Source: Apiotrichum sp. Y4204
Lineage: Eukaryota > Basidiomycota > Tremellomycetes > Trichosporonales > Trichosporonaceae
Direction of reading: 5' to 3'
DNA: 64,000 nucleotides
NCBI GenBank assembly: GCA_025531455.1
Contig: JAMYHL010000037.1
Coordinates: 62,001-126,000 of the forward strand
The position numbers and the translations under genes were made by a program. Positions 24,981 to 35,667 of this stretch are shown here, piece by piece. The first letter of the stretch is position 1. Every line of letters begins with the position of its first letter. The notes below the pieces were generated by a model, which was not told the origin of the DNA, did no database searches, and worked only from the letters and a program-made list of their open reading frames with translations.

Positions 24981-27113
24981 CTAAACACAAACATTGGAGT
25001 GCTGGTGTGGTGAACATGAAGGGATCGAGGGAATCGCAGGGAATGACGGGACGCAGGCAGAAAATACTGCGACGCCCCTGGCAGAAGGAGAGTCAACTGA
25101 TTCTCCGCGCCGATTTACCGCAAGCACAGATGCTGCGGCGGTCCGCATGCGAGTGTTGTTTACGAAGCTGGGGAGACTCTCATTGTAGAGAGGCAACGGG
25201 TCACAGTCGCGTGCCTCCCCGTTGTCATGGAAAATCGTGGTATACGGTGGGGGGCCCTCAGATGCCGGTCTCTGCGAGGTCTGAAGCGTTGTCCCAAAGC
25301 GAAGTGGAACATCGAGGACAATTACTTCAGGCTGCTGTTAGCATACAAAATCAATGATCCTGCTCACCTCGGTGAATCCAGGCGCCTGCAAAACAATATA
25401 GATGTTCAGTGTATGCTTCAGCCTCAGGAAGGGCGACTCGGAGTCCGGTATGGGACGAGTGGCACTGCATGGCTCGGGGGGAACGGGCATAGGAAGAACA
25501 AATGAAATTCGCCGCCAGCTAGTGCTTACGCCCTTCTCGGACGAAAACCGGAAGCGACGCTGAATCCCCGTGTCAGAAAGTAGGCAAGGGCGAGTCAGAG
25601 TTGTTTTGTGAAGAGTATTGTTCTTCGCGGAACCTGCGAGGTGCGATGCGTGGTGACTGGGTCGGGAGATTGGTCCCAGTAGAGGATAACCTTCTTGGCT
25701 GTTTGATGGCTGTTCCTCCGGGAGCGGGAATAGGGCCATAAAAGATGGCAGTGGTGATGAGCTGACTGTCAGGATCCGGAGATATTAAGCAGCACTCACT
25801 AGAAGGTCCCAGTCTCATGAACATCTGTTCCTAACTCTCGAATATGCGTCAAAAATTTGGACTCGACCTTACCCGTCTTGGCTGAGGAAGCTCCACTCTG
25901 GGCTCCTGGATTGTCGGCAGTGTCTATAGACGGGCTGTGTGGCCGTTGGTGCTTGTCTGGAGCGACAGTCGTGTCCGATCCACTTCCATTGTGTTGATCA
26001 TCACGAACTCGAAGACGAATGCCAAATTCGAGATTCTTGCCGTTCACATCAACCCAGTCAGAAAGAGCAATCACAAAGTCGAGTCGCTTGCCCAGTTGAA
26101 CGGAGTGACGGTCGCGTTCGAAGATCTTCTTTCGGGATCGAGGGTAGTCATGGCTCGCAACAGTTGGGATTCGGTGACGGCGAACAATAAACGGAGTAAA
26201 TGATGAAGTCGATTTTGACGAGGTATCATTGAGCTGCGCATCGAGAGAGGTCTCCATCAAGTCCCCACGCTGTTGGCTCCAGACAATCTCGGCATCCACT
26301 TCAAGGCCGTAGCTCACGGCGGTGAACGAGGAAGTCAGAGTTGGAGGCAACCATCCGGGAATCCGAAGATCAAAGGGGATGGCGACTGTGACTGTTTTGT
26401 CATCTCCTGCTCCTGGAACACGAGAAGGAATGATCTGCGGGGCGTGATCTGCAATCAACGGCAGGGTCGAGGCAAACAGGCGTAACGGTGTGTAGCGGCC
26501 TTCAAAAGTTAGAACAATCATCCCGAACATAAGTGTACCGCGATCACTCACCGCTGCTGTCCCAATACTCGGCTTTGCCCTCGCACTTGACAGTGAGATC
26601 TTTGAGCACGCGATGGCGGTCATCCAGCTCTGCGGGCAAAGCAGGGAGTGTGAGATGAATGGACCCAGGAAGAGAATAACTAGCGCTGAGAAGGTGTTAA
26701 TGCTCAGCTGCACCTCTACGACGAAGCACGACTTACACTGTGCAAGCGGTGCCCACCATTTCGACGATACCCGTCTCAAAGTGAACCTGGGCTTGACATG
26801 CTAGCAGCTTTGTCGGGGTGGGAGTGGCTTGGTCAATGTCCAACTTATTCTCGAGCGGCGAGCTTGCCAGTGAAGGGTTAGACTTGACAGGGGCAGCACG
26901 GGGGCTCATAATTGGACTGGTCTCAGGAGTATTGGTTAGGCGGGGCCGGGGGAGTCGACGGGGAAGAACGTCAGGTCGTCCGATGATAGATTGAGTTGAA
27001 GGAGGAGATGAGATTGATGTGCGTCGTCTCCTTCTTGACCTAAATTGGGGCAGCTGTGATGATTGACTCAACTCCGAGCCAACTGTAAGTGGACGGGGAA
27101 GGGTCGGCAACAT
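24981..27113 (-). CDS. Alpha-arrestin (ART-type) trafficking adaptor
   Basis: Predicted adaptor that recruits an Rsp5-type ubiquitin ligase to plasma-membrane transporters. Exons (minus) 27113-26737, 26685-26552, 26499-25800, 25761-25368, 25334-24981; 652 aa. The splices rebuild an arrestin-like beta-rich N-domain (SLPGSIHLTLPALPAEL, VKCEGKAEYWDSSGRYTPL, VAIPFDLRIPGWLPPTL) and a C-domain (IQRRFRFSSEKG, LKHTLNIYIVLQ, PEVIVLDVPLRFG). A PPPY motif (EGPPPYTTIF) follows the C-domain, as in ART proteins. The last intron is only 33 nt (25335-25367). A possible GTAAGC donor near 25529 was not used because the reading through it is arrestin-like. Start at 27113 is the first good ATG of the frame. Convergent with the SulP transporter; whether that transporter is a client is speculation. 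Confidence 0.75.
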
Positions 27114-28193
27114 TGGAATGGTGACGAGTTTCACGGCAAGTCGGGGGGCCGCAAGTGGTCGCTAAATTGTCGGTACCAGTAAAGGGCGTTCGTGAAGACG
27201 GGGCGTCTCGGGGTCTAGACTTGCTTCGGTTCCAATGTGGAACGCAATGATGGGGATTGGTGAAGCGACGTCAGAACTAGTGAGCTAGGTGAAGGCGGTG
27301 ACTTGAAGAAGGAAACAGGCGTTGATGGAAAAGGACTGCGAGGAATAGCGCCGGGGGGTTGAGGATATCGGTCTTGACCTTTAATAGTGGGGGAGATATG
27401 AGAGTGCAGAGTCGTTGAGATTCATCGATGGAGAAAACGTTAAAACAAACCTTTTTGTGTGGTTGACGCCGACGAGGGGCGCAACAATAGCGGTTACGCG
27501 TACGTGATGGTGGCGAGCGTGTTCATCGTAGGGAGGCGTATCAAGGAACAAGGAAAATGACAGAAACACACACACAAGATCACGACAAGGAGAGCAGGAC
27601 AATGGAAACAATGGTGAAGGCAGGGAGGATGATGATGACAAGAGTGAAAGAGAGAACAAAGAATAGGTCGTGAAGAGTTTTCCTGCAGCTGCCTTCAATG
27701 GACAGACATTTCCTTCCCACATGACTCACCCCACCTGCGCTATGTTTCGATCTGATTCCCACATTCCCATGCTTCCAACCCACACCTCTGTTCTGAATTC
27801 TGAAATGAGACAATAAGCGCTCATTTGCATGCTTGTCCAAATGGCATCGTCTTGCTTACAATCTCGAAGCTCTACCCATTGTTCAGATCGTTTGTCGAGA
27901 TTCCTGGACAATCCCTCTTGATCACCGGGATTCTCAGAATCGCGCAAGAGGGAGAAGGATGTGCAAAGATTGGCCCCAGATCCCCAACTAGATCTGCATA
28001 CGATCTACATACCTACATGCATACAGTACACGGCCATACACGGATCGTTCAGAAGGAATTTTCATGTTTCATGGTCCATGCCCTAATGCCCTATGGCCCA
28101 ATGGCTTATGGCGATCTGTGCCAGTTGGTGATCGACGGTCGATCATCAGTTTGCGGACCGGGAGAGTTTGTCTGAACGGCGTGCGCCATAGGC

Positions 28194-28209
28194 CGCGGTA
28201 CGTACCGCG
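28194..28209. repeat. 16-bp perfect palindrome CGCGGTACGTACCGCG
   Basis: Perfect inverted repeat with no spacer, followed immediately by CGGTATG, which partly repeats one arm. It lies about 1.05 kb upstream of the Myb-like gene. Confidence 0.8.
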
Positions 28210-28518
28210 CGGTATGCTTGTTCATACCGAGCTGGCACGCTGGCACAAAGCGCAGCAGCAACTCAAGAGCTGGGAAGATTATCACAAGTCTCCAATCTTC
28301 AGTTGCAGGCTATGACGTGGGTAACGAAATGGAGGAATCAGGGATACAACTTGTCTGAATCCAATCGTGACTCCCTGCATGCACGGTCCACAATTCCATA
28401 GTCCCGTAACAGCGGCATCGCCGCCAAGCCCCGTCGAGGCGTTGGGCAATGGGCTACCGGGTATATGAGTTCAATCCTCCCCACACACGGACACTGTCCA
28501 TTTTAAATTCAAACAGGA

Positions 28519-28620
28519 GATCGACAACGGACCAGTTGCCAAGGACAGACATCGATCGACAGATCGTCGGATCGTCCGGGGACAGCTCCAGAGGGTCGAT
28601 CATCGGGGATCCTGTCGATC
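28519..28620. repeat. GATC cluster (7 sites in 102 bp)
   Basis: GATC at 28519, 28554, 28562, 28570, 28598, 28608 and 28617, several in a TCGATC context. Chance expectation is about one per 256 bp. It sits about 630 bp upstream of the Myb-like gene. Confidence 0.7.
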
Positions 28621-29254
28621 ACGGTATGGCTATTTAGATCTTGTCGCTAGCTGGCCACAATTGGGCACCATGTAGTCAGACTACAGCAAATGCAACAAAC
28701 TTTTGTCCTTTCGAATGTCAATGAGCACGGAAAACATGGGCAAAAACAGAACCTGGTCCGGATATCCAGATCCCAGCTCTGTGGTCTGGGAGCTAATCTG
28801 GAGCTCAGCATGAGGCCATGAGGTTGAAATCCGGATATACAATGTCCGTAACAATGACATGTCATTCTGCTCACCTCTCTCTCCACTCTCACATGTTGTC
28901 ACGCTCATGTGCGGCATGTGCGGGTCACGACGGCGCAATCAATTGCTCGCCATCGGCGCCAGGGACGCGTCTGGCGCGTCGAGTGTGAGTTGCTCAATGC
29001 CGACGGTATCAAAAACAACAACAACAAGAACAAATTGAGTCCAGTCAACCGCCTGGATTGCATCCCATTCTTCATTCCTCACAACTAGCTCACACACACA
29101 CAGTCACACGGATATCAGATTTCACGTTATATCATATCATCATTTTTGCGTCCAGCTCTACTCTACAACTTTGCTCCATCATCATTTCAGTCCCAACCTC
29201 CCCAGTTCGTCAACATAGGGTTCGCAACAGGCCCTACTCGGGTCTATTGCCACA

Positions 29255-32200
29255 ATGAGTTTGCAACCGTCATGGCGGTCCATTGTGAGTGCTGAAGCCA
29301 GGTGCAGACCCAACTCACCCATTCTCCAGAATCGCGACCCCCAGCCAGATGCAACTGCTGAGCGCGAGGAAGAGGATTCGGACGACTACAGCGACTTCTC
29401 ACAATCCTACGCCGCTTCGTCCGATCTTCCACTCTCGGATGAGGACATAATGACCGAGCAGGAGAAACAAATTATCGCCTCTGCGAGCAAAAGGTCCAAT
29501 GCCTCACGTTTGGCACGATCAACGGTGGATTCAACACGTGATGATGACATTGAGCCGGGAGACTCAAGCGCGGTCTTTGACCCAGCAATCTTTGAGCTGG
29601 TCATGGCGGAAATGGAGGACGAAAGCCCGAACGAGCTGGACGAATTGCCGACCGAGTCGCAGTTGAATCCGGGCGCAAGGGGTGTCGATAAAAGTGCACC
29701 GCAAGACGGTGGAGACGACCACGACGGCGATGAAGAGGATTTGGGCGACAGTCTACTGCCGTCCGAAACTCAGCTCGATCCTAGGCGTCGTAGCTACATG
29801 CCCAGCAGTCCAGGGCACGCCACCCAGCAGCGATCTAGCATACCTCCGACATCGCTGCTGAATACGAACTCTGCAAGACATGGACATGTTGACGCGCAAT
29901 CAAGAGGGCTGAGCAACGTTGACGTGGAGGAGGAGGATCAGCACGACAACGACGATGAGAATCAGGAATACATGGAAGACGATGTCGACATGATTCCATC
30001 GGAATCCCAGCTCAACCCGCAAGGCGAGGGCCCCAACTTTATTTTACCTCCAGACCCGCATCCTGCTCGCGAGCCGCTCTTTATGTCAGGATCAGAAGCC
30101 GAATCAGATCCTGATGAAGAGGATGATGATATTCTACCCGCCGAGTCCCAAATCAACCCGCGAAGCGATGCAGTACGCAGCGAGTCAACGCCATTCATCA
30201 AGAGCGAACCACCGTCATCGCCCACCCGGGCGAGGTATGAAGAGGAAGATGGCCAAGAGAACGGAGAGGAGGATGGAGAAGAAGATGTAGAGGACGGAGA
30301 GGAGGAAGGAGATGAGGAAGGAAACGAGGAGGACCTGCTACCATCCGAAACCCAGCTCGCTCCTGTCGGCAATGATGTTCCCGAGACTCGACCTGCTTCG
30401 CCACCCTTGCCTAACGATGAGAATCAAGACGTGTTCTTCGACGCGCTACCATCGCCCCAGGCCGTAGTTGAGAACGCACCCCAGCCAGGCGCCAACCCGC
30501 CATCCGACGTTGCCCAATCGGGAGGCACCCAGACCGCTTTCGTTCAGGTCTCATCACAGTCTGTCGCTCAACGCGCGATCAGTCTTGCTTCGCGATTTTC
30601 CTCGGTCGTGGTGACTCAGGCGACCACGAAAGGCAATATTGACTCGCCCGCTCGCCCAGGGAACCAGGCAGCCTTCTTCGCACATAAGCGCCAAGAGGCG
30701 ATCGAAGGCGGTCGATTTGCGACACCCACACCTGAGCGTACCGTTCACCCAACCGAGGGTGGCCACCCGTATATGGGCCCCTCTGAGCAAACAGCAGATG
30801 CCCCGCATTCCGTTTCAAAGCCCCTTCGCGGCCCAAGAGCTCTGAGTCCCCATCACCCGTCCTCAATGCCACACCAGCCGTTTAACCGCGAAGAGACGCC
30901 CGAAGAACTCGTGCCGTATGTGCCGGATGAGCCACATCAGGCCCTCATGGACGAAGTCGCTGCCCATGCAGGCTCCTTCTTCCCCGCAGATGAGGATCCT
31001 TTTGACCCCGCGACGGCACCCCTCCAAGAGCCGCAGTCTCAATCGGAACAAAACCGAAACAAGATTGACCTCTACATGTGCGATGTAGACAAAAGCCCAC
31101 TTATAGAAGATCCCAGAATGGTCCTTCCGGAGGGCTACCGAAAGCCACGATCGATTCTGTTTGGGACTGTGCCAGGCAAGATCTCGCGGTATGTCCGCAA
31201 ACTTGGGCCCAAAAAGTGGAGTGAAGCCGAGAGCGTCCTCTTGTACCGAGAGGTGCAAAAAGTCCCGATGACTGAACCCAATCCCTGCGCCGTTGTCGAG
31301 TACTTTTATGGCGAGTTCGCTCATTGGACACCCCACCTTAAGTTCTACAATGCCCAGCACATGAAGGATAAGATGCGCACCATCGTAAACGCGCGCCGTA
31401 ACCAGAATCTCCCCGTGGTCGGACGCGCGCGACACTATCTTCCACGAGGGCATCGCGATAAGAAGGCATACCTCCGCGAGCTGAACGTGACGAAGAAATT
31501 GCAATTCGAAGACATGGCCGATGAACTATGGGAAGAGCACGCTGAGCGAGCTGCTCTGGAAGCTCAGGCCTTGGAGGATGAGGAGGAAGCGATAGAGGAG
31601 GAAAGCGTGTTTGATGATCCAGAGGATCAGGACGAGCTTGAAGCCGTCATTCGTACAACTGCGGCCACGGCCAAGGGCAAGGGCAAGGGCAGGGCCTCCG
31701 ATCGCCCTCAGCAGGAGGTACCTGAATCACCTCGAGTTCGCCAAAAACAAGGTGCCGTGGTGGCGTCAGTGGTTGTCGACCTGACCGTGAGTCTTGGCAT
31801 CGATCGCAGCTGACGTTCAGGACACCGGCTTTGCCATTTCCTCTGACTTTCCGGAACCGTTTAGTCTCGATGATCTATACACGCACGTTGCGAACAGGGC
31901 ATCTGCCCCGCTTATGGCCCCGCCTCGTATCTCAAGCGCAGTACATTCTTCACCACCGCGGCAAGACATTGTTGGCAACGCCTCGCGACAATCTGAACGC
32001 GACGGAGAAGCAGAGGGGACACCTTCCCCCATGCGACTCTCAAAGGAGCCGTCCGTTCATCGTACTGGATCCGCCCGCGTATCAGAGCCACGCAGTCCCA
32101 TCAAGAATCGAAGCGCCAAGGGCGACGACAATGCTTCGAATTCGGCCAGTTCACCTGTCAAGCCCGCAGTTCCCACGACCGACGACCCGGTGCGACCGAG

Positions 32201-33352
32201 CTCTTCCTCTGGGGTCAAGGATGGAAGCCCAGCCATCTCGCCACCACGTTCCTCCTCACCAGTCAAAAGCGTCTCACTCGAGCGGCCAAAGGCTGGACCC
32301 AGTACCCAGCGCCGAACGACTGTTCGCACGTATAAGCGCCAGCGCGTCCGTCGACGAGTCCAATCGGATGACCTCTCGGATGAGTCCGAGTCGGAACCAG
32401 CGCGGCCCGTCACTAGTCGCAAATCTCGAGTCTCCGTTGTCATCCCAGCTATCACACCTGTCGCTAGAGAGGCTGAACCGCCGGCGAGGCGCACTAGATC
32501 AAGGGACACTGCGGGAAAACCGGGTCAGTCTAACCAGTTGGATAAACCTTCTAGGCGAACAGGTTCGCGGAGAGCGGGAGTGGAATCTTCCAAAACAGCG
32601 GAATCTGGGACGACCAGAACCACTCGTGCCGCTTCCCGCCGCCAGGACCTCTCGGATTCAGAGCCGGAACCGCCGGTGAAACGCAAGCGGTCGCGCGCAA
32701 TTGCCACTCCTGTTCACTCAGAGAGAGTCTCAGTAGCCAGCAGGTTACGCAGCAGCCGGTCTAAGAGGGTCATGTCCGACTCTGACGAGGACTCCGACGG
32801 AGAGGCAGGTCCTTCCTCCAAACGGTCTAAGAGTGAGGACGCAACTCCTGAACCGGACTACTCTCCACCGGGGAAAACTTCAGCACGAGCTACAAGGATA
32901 GTCACTCGTAGGCGAACGACTACTGTGAGTAACACGCTTGAGGCGGCAGAGTAAAGTTCTGACTCCAGTCGCGTACTGTCGCCACCAGTTCTACTCGTGC
33001 AAAGCAAGGGCGTTCTACCAACGATCACCCGCCGCGCGAGCTGAGTATCGACGAACACGACGAGGATGAGGATGAAGATGTGGATGAGGATGAGGATGGA
33101 GATGGGAAAGAGGAAGGGGATGGGAGTGAGGACGAGGATAAGAACGAGGATGAGAACGAGGATGAGAACGAGGATGAGAATGAGAATGAGGATGAGAATG
33201 AGGATGAGAATGAGGATGAGAACGGGCATCGAGAAGAGGAAGAGGTCCATCACGACCAAGTTGAGCCCGAGAACGATACGCAAGAGGAGACGCGAAGCAG
33301 CGAGATGGTGCGCCGCGCGCTGATCACGAATGCCGTTCTCGGAGGGCAGTAA
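29255..33352 (+). CDS. Myb/SANT-like nuclear protein with five acidic P-x-E-S/T-Q repeats
   Basis: Not a protein I can name. Exons 29255-29284, 29330-31786, 31821-32924, 32969-33352; 1324 aa. Residues about 110-355 carry five copies of hydrophobic-P-x-E-S/T-Q-L/I-x-P: LPTESQLNP (116), LLPSETQLDP (152), MIPSESQLNP (231), ILPAESQINP (278), LLPSETQLAP (346), most preceded by Asp/Glu runs. Each contains an S/T-Q dipeptide, the ATM/ATR-type kinase consensus. Near residues 630-720 is a Myb/SANT-like block (KKWSEAESVLLYREVQKVP, then YNAQHMKDKMRTIVNARRN). The C-terminal half is Ser/Arg/Pro-rich and ends in a Glu/Asp/Asn repeat. The 45-nt intron 29285-29329 is in frame and stop-free. A role in DNA-damage or telomere chromatin is inference from motif type only. 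Convergent with the macrodomain gene. Confidence 0.8.
33060..33228 (+). repeat. Coding minisatellite encoding acidic E-D-E-N tract
   Basis: Imperfect GAGGATGAGAAC/T units run through the last exon of the Myb-like gene and encode an Asp/Glu/Asn tract. All visible variants keep the reading frame (multiples of 3), as expected under selection on length. Confidence 0.85.
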
Positions 33353-34012
33353 TTGTGAATAATAGATGTTGTAGCATAGCTCATAGGCATTTAATCACAT
33401 CCGGCGGTCCCCGTGGCCGCTTCCACATCGACAAGCAGCTACTCTGCTATGATCAGATAGATATTAAGCATGAGCATGTGTCTGATCTGATCATCGTACA
33501 TGCACACTTTGCATCTGCCGATTCCTTCCTGATCGACATGATCGGCCAGATCACCCAAACATGCAGCTGATCGGTTGGTGACTTGATGTTTTCCCGACAT
33601 TCCCTCTTCCCCGTGGGGTCAAGCAAGGGGGATCATGACGTTGTGTGGAGTGTGATGGGGGTGAGATGCACAGACCGGCACTCGGGTATCAGGCAGGATC
33701 AGCCGTATGAAACAGGGCCCCCGTGACTCCCACTCCGGGGTGGCGTGATAGACATCCGACCGTCGGCATTGGTGAATCGTTCACCCGCTCCGACCACTTG
33801 TACTGTATGGCCTTCGCAGTCCTCTGGTATCAGAGCCTACATTCGGGTGCATACCTGGGCGACAGGCCACTACACGAGCTACTTTTTTCTACTGTACATG
33901 TTGCTGCGAGACTGCGACTGGTGGTTGACGACGGGTCGCCACCTCCACCTCGCGACCCTTACTCATATCTACAAGCAAAAGATCTACAACCTACAGACGG
34001 ACGGCGGGCGGA
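33353..34012. other. Convergent intergenic region with second GATC cluster
   Basis: 660 bp, no gene seen. GATC occurs at 33451, 33484, 33489, 33531, 33540, 33549 and 33569, seven sites in 122 bp, similar in density to the cluster upstream of the neighbouring Myb-like gene. Confidence 0.6.
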
Positions 34013-35194
34013 CTAGGCGCGGGGAAAGTAGAGGGGTGCGAGGCGGTGGTATACAGCCTCGTCGCCGGCCGAGAACACGACGAACACGACGCGCTCGATC
34101 TGTGTGTCAGTCGACGTGGCCCAGCTCGGACTTCGGGGTGATTCAGCGGGGGCGACGTACGTTGGTGTTCTCCTCGAGGAAGGCGCGGACCGTGTCCAGC
34201 GCGATGTTCGTTGCAGGCTCGATGGGGTAGCCGACTGTCATTAGCCAAGGTCATGAGAGGCAAAGAATGAGCGAGAACCGTGATGCAGTTCATGGCCGCA
34301 ACGGTTTAAGCTGAACTCACAAACGCCAGTGGAGATGCTCGGGAAGCCGATGGTACCACCGTACTCCGAGAAGAGCTCGAGAGACGTGCGGTAGCAGCTT
34401 TGGAGCTGCTCCGCGCATTGCTCGGCGCGAGACGAGTTGTACACCGGGCCAACAGTGTGGGCGACACGGCGAGCGGGAAGCTGTCATCAGCATTGGCCCC
34501 ATCAGCGTGGGATATCTTAGAGCTTCAAAGCAGGACAAGGTGTCACAAAGGTGACCATTGATCCCACAACTCCGCCAGGTTCGTTCACTCACGTTGTAGG
34601 CGCTGGTGAGCTTCGTCTTACCCGGGTCGGCGCCACCGAGGGTGACACACTCCTCGAAGAGACTTGGCCCAGCGGCCGCGTGGATAGCGCCGTCGACACC
34701 ACCGCCTCCGAGGAGAGTCTTGTTCGCGGCGTTGACAATCATTCCTGCCTGATGGTCAGCGGAGGTCCGGGGTTGTGGATGGTGTCCAGCTCAAGACAGG
34801 GATGGAACCGAGAGGCGATAAACAGAGGCGAGACTGCCGACCCATGCAGCGAGGGGCCGCAAAAAGTCCGGCAACGCTCAATCCGTAACTTTTCTGTTCT
34901 ACTTTCTCTCACTGCATCCTTGCCAGTCTGTCTCATCATCACCGGGACATTTCCCAATGTTCCGGGATGAGATGCCACTCACCTGCAGCTTGGTAATGTC
35001 ACCTGGGGCGGTCAGCATCTCCTGTTGAAGCACGGAGAGTTTTATAAATGTCACTTACCATGCCAGATGGAAACACGCTTGTTGATGTCGTCGTTCGCCT
35101 GGTACTTGGGCGACGACGAGGTCCGAAGTGTCCGGTCGGCGTAGAGGTCCTTGATAGTCGGAAGGGAGAAGGGGTCAACGGCGTTGGCAGGCAT
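34013..35194 (-). CDS. Macrodomain protein (MacroD-type ADP-ribose hydrolase)
   Basis: Predicted to bind ADP-ribose and to remove mono-ADP-ribose or deacetylate O-acetyl-ADP-ribose. Exons (minus) 35194-35059, 35002-34983, 34748-34593, 34480-34321, 34234-34161, 34099-34013; 210 aa, nearly all domain. Motifs in order: [63 protein letters not shown] and a final [17 protein letters not shown]. All catalytic-loop glycines and the Asn of NAAN are present. Introns are 56, 234, 112, 86 and 61 nt, longer than elsewhere in the window. One exon is only 20 nt (GDITKLQ). Divergent from VPS39 with 473 bp between starts. Confidence 0.92.
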
Positions 35195-35667
35195 TGTGGA
35201 GAGAAGGCGAGGTTGGAGGACCGTTTTCGCAGGGAAAGAGAGTCGGATGGGGGCGAGCGTACGTGTTAGTCGCAATGGATGGATGAGCATGAGATGAAGA
35301 AGAATGAGAACGAGCGAGCAGGAGAAGATGGATAAATACTGTTTCCGACATTCACAAATGACCCCCCGCGACACTCCGCTTCTTGGATGAAGGAGTCCCC
35401 GGTCTCGGAGGCTCTGATGTCGTAATCGGGGTCAGGGACTGTTGGGTGGTGGTGGTCACCGTACAGCACCTGGCTGCATGGCTTGCTGTTGGCTGGCAGG
35501 CTGACTGCTGGCTTGGCTTTGGCCTCATTCGGCTCGTTTCCTCGACGTCACTCCTTCAACCCACACCCCTGCATCTCATCATCCGACTTCGACTCCAATC
35601 GTCCTTCTCGATTCCATACCCTCTCTCGACCCCATCCACATTCTTCATCCACTCGCAGCCAGCGGCC
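35195..35667. promoter_or_regulatory. Divergent promoter, macrodomain gene / VPS39
   Basis: 473 bp, no gene seen. CT-rich from about 35530 to the VPS39 ATG, typical leader composition here. Confidence 0.5.

Larger units (their letters stand above)
27114..29254. promoter_or_regulatory. Long divergent region, arrestin / Myb-like gene
   Basis: No gene supported in 2141 bp. The arrestin side (27114-27720) is purine-rich on the plus strand. The part from about 28000 holds a 16-bp palindrome and a GATC cluster (listed separately), then a CA-rich leader before 29255. Confidence 0.5.

Noticed and set aside
25398..25529. Possible intron starting GTAAGC in the arrestin gene
   Set aside because: The unspliced reading contains arrestin-like sequence (SFVLPMPVPPEP, LKHTLNIYIVL) and remains in frame.
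28430..28490. tRNA-like B box (GAGTTCAATCC)
   Set aside because: No matching A box, acceptor stem or anticodon arm could be folded around it.
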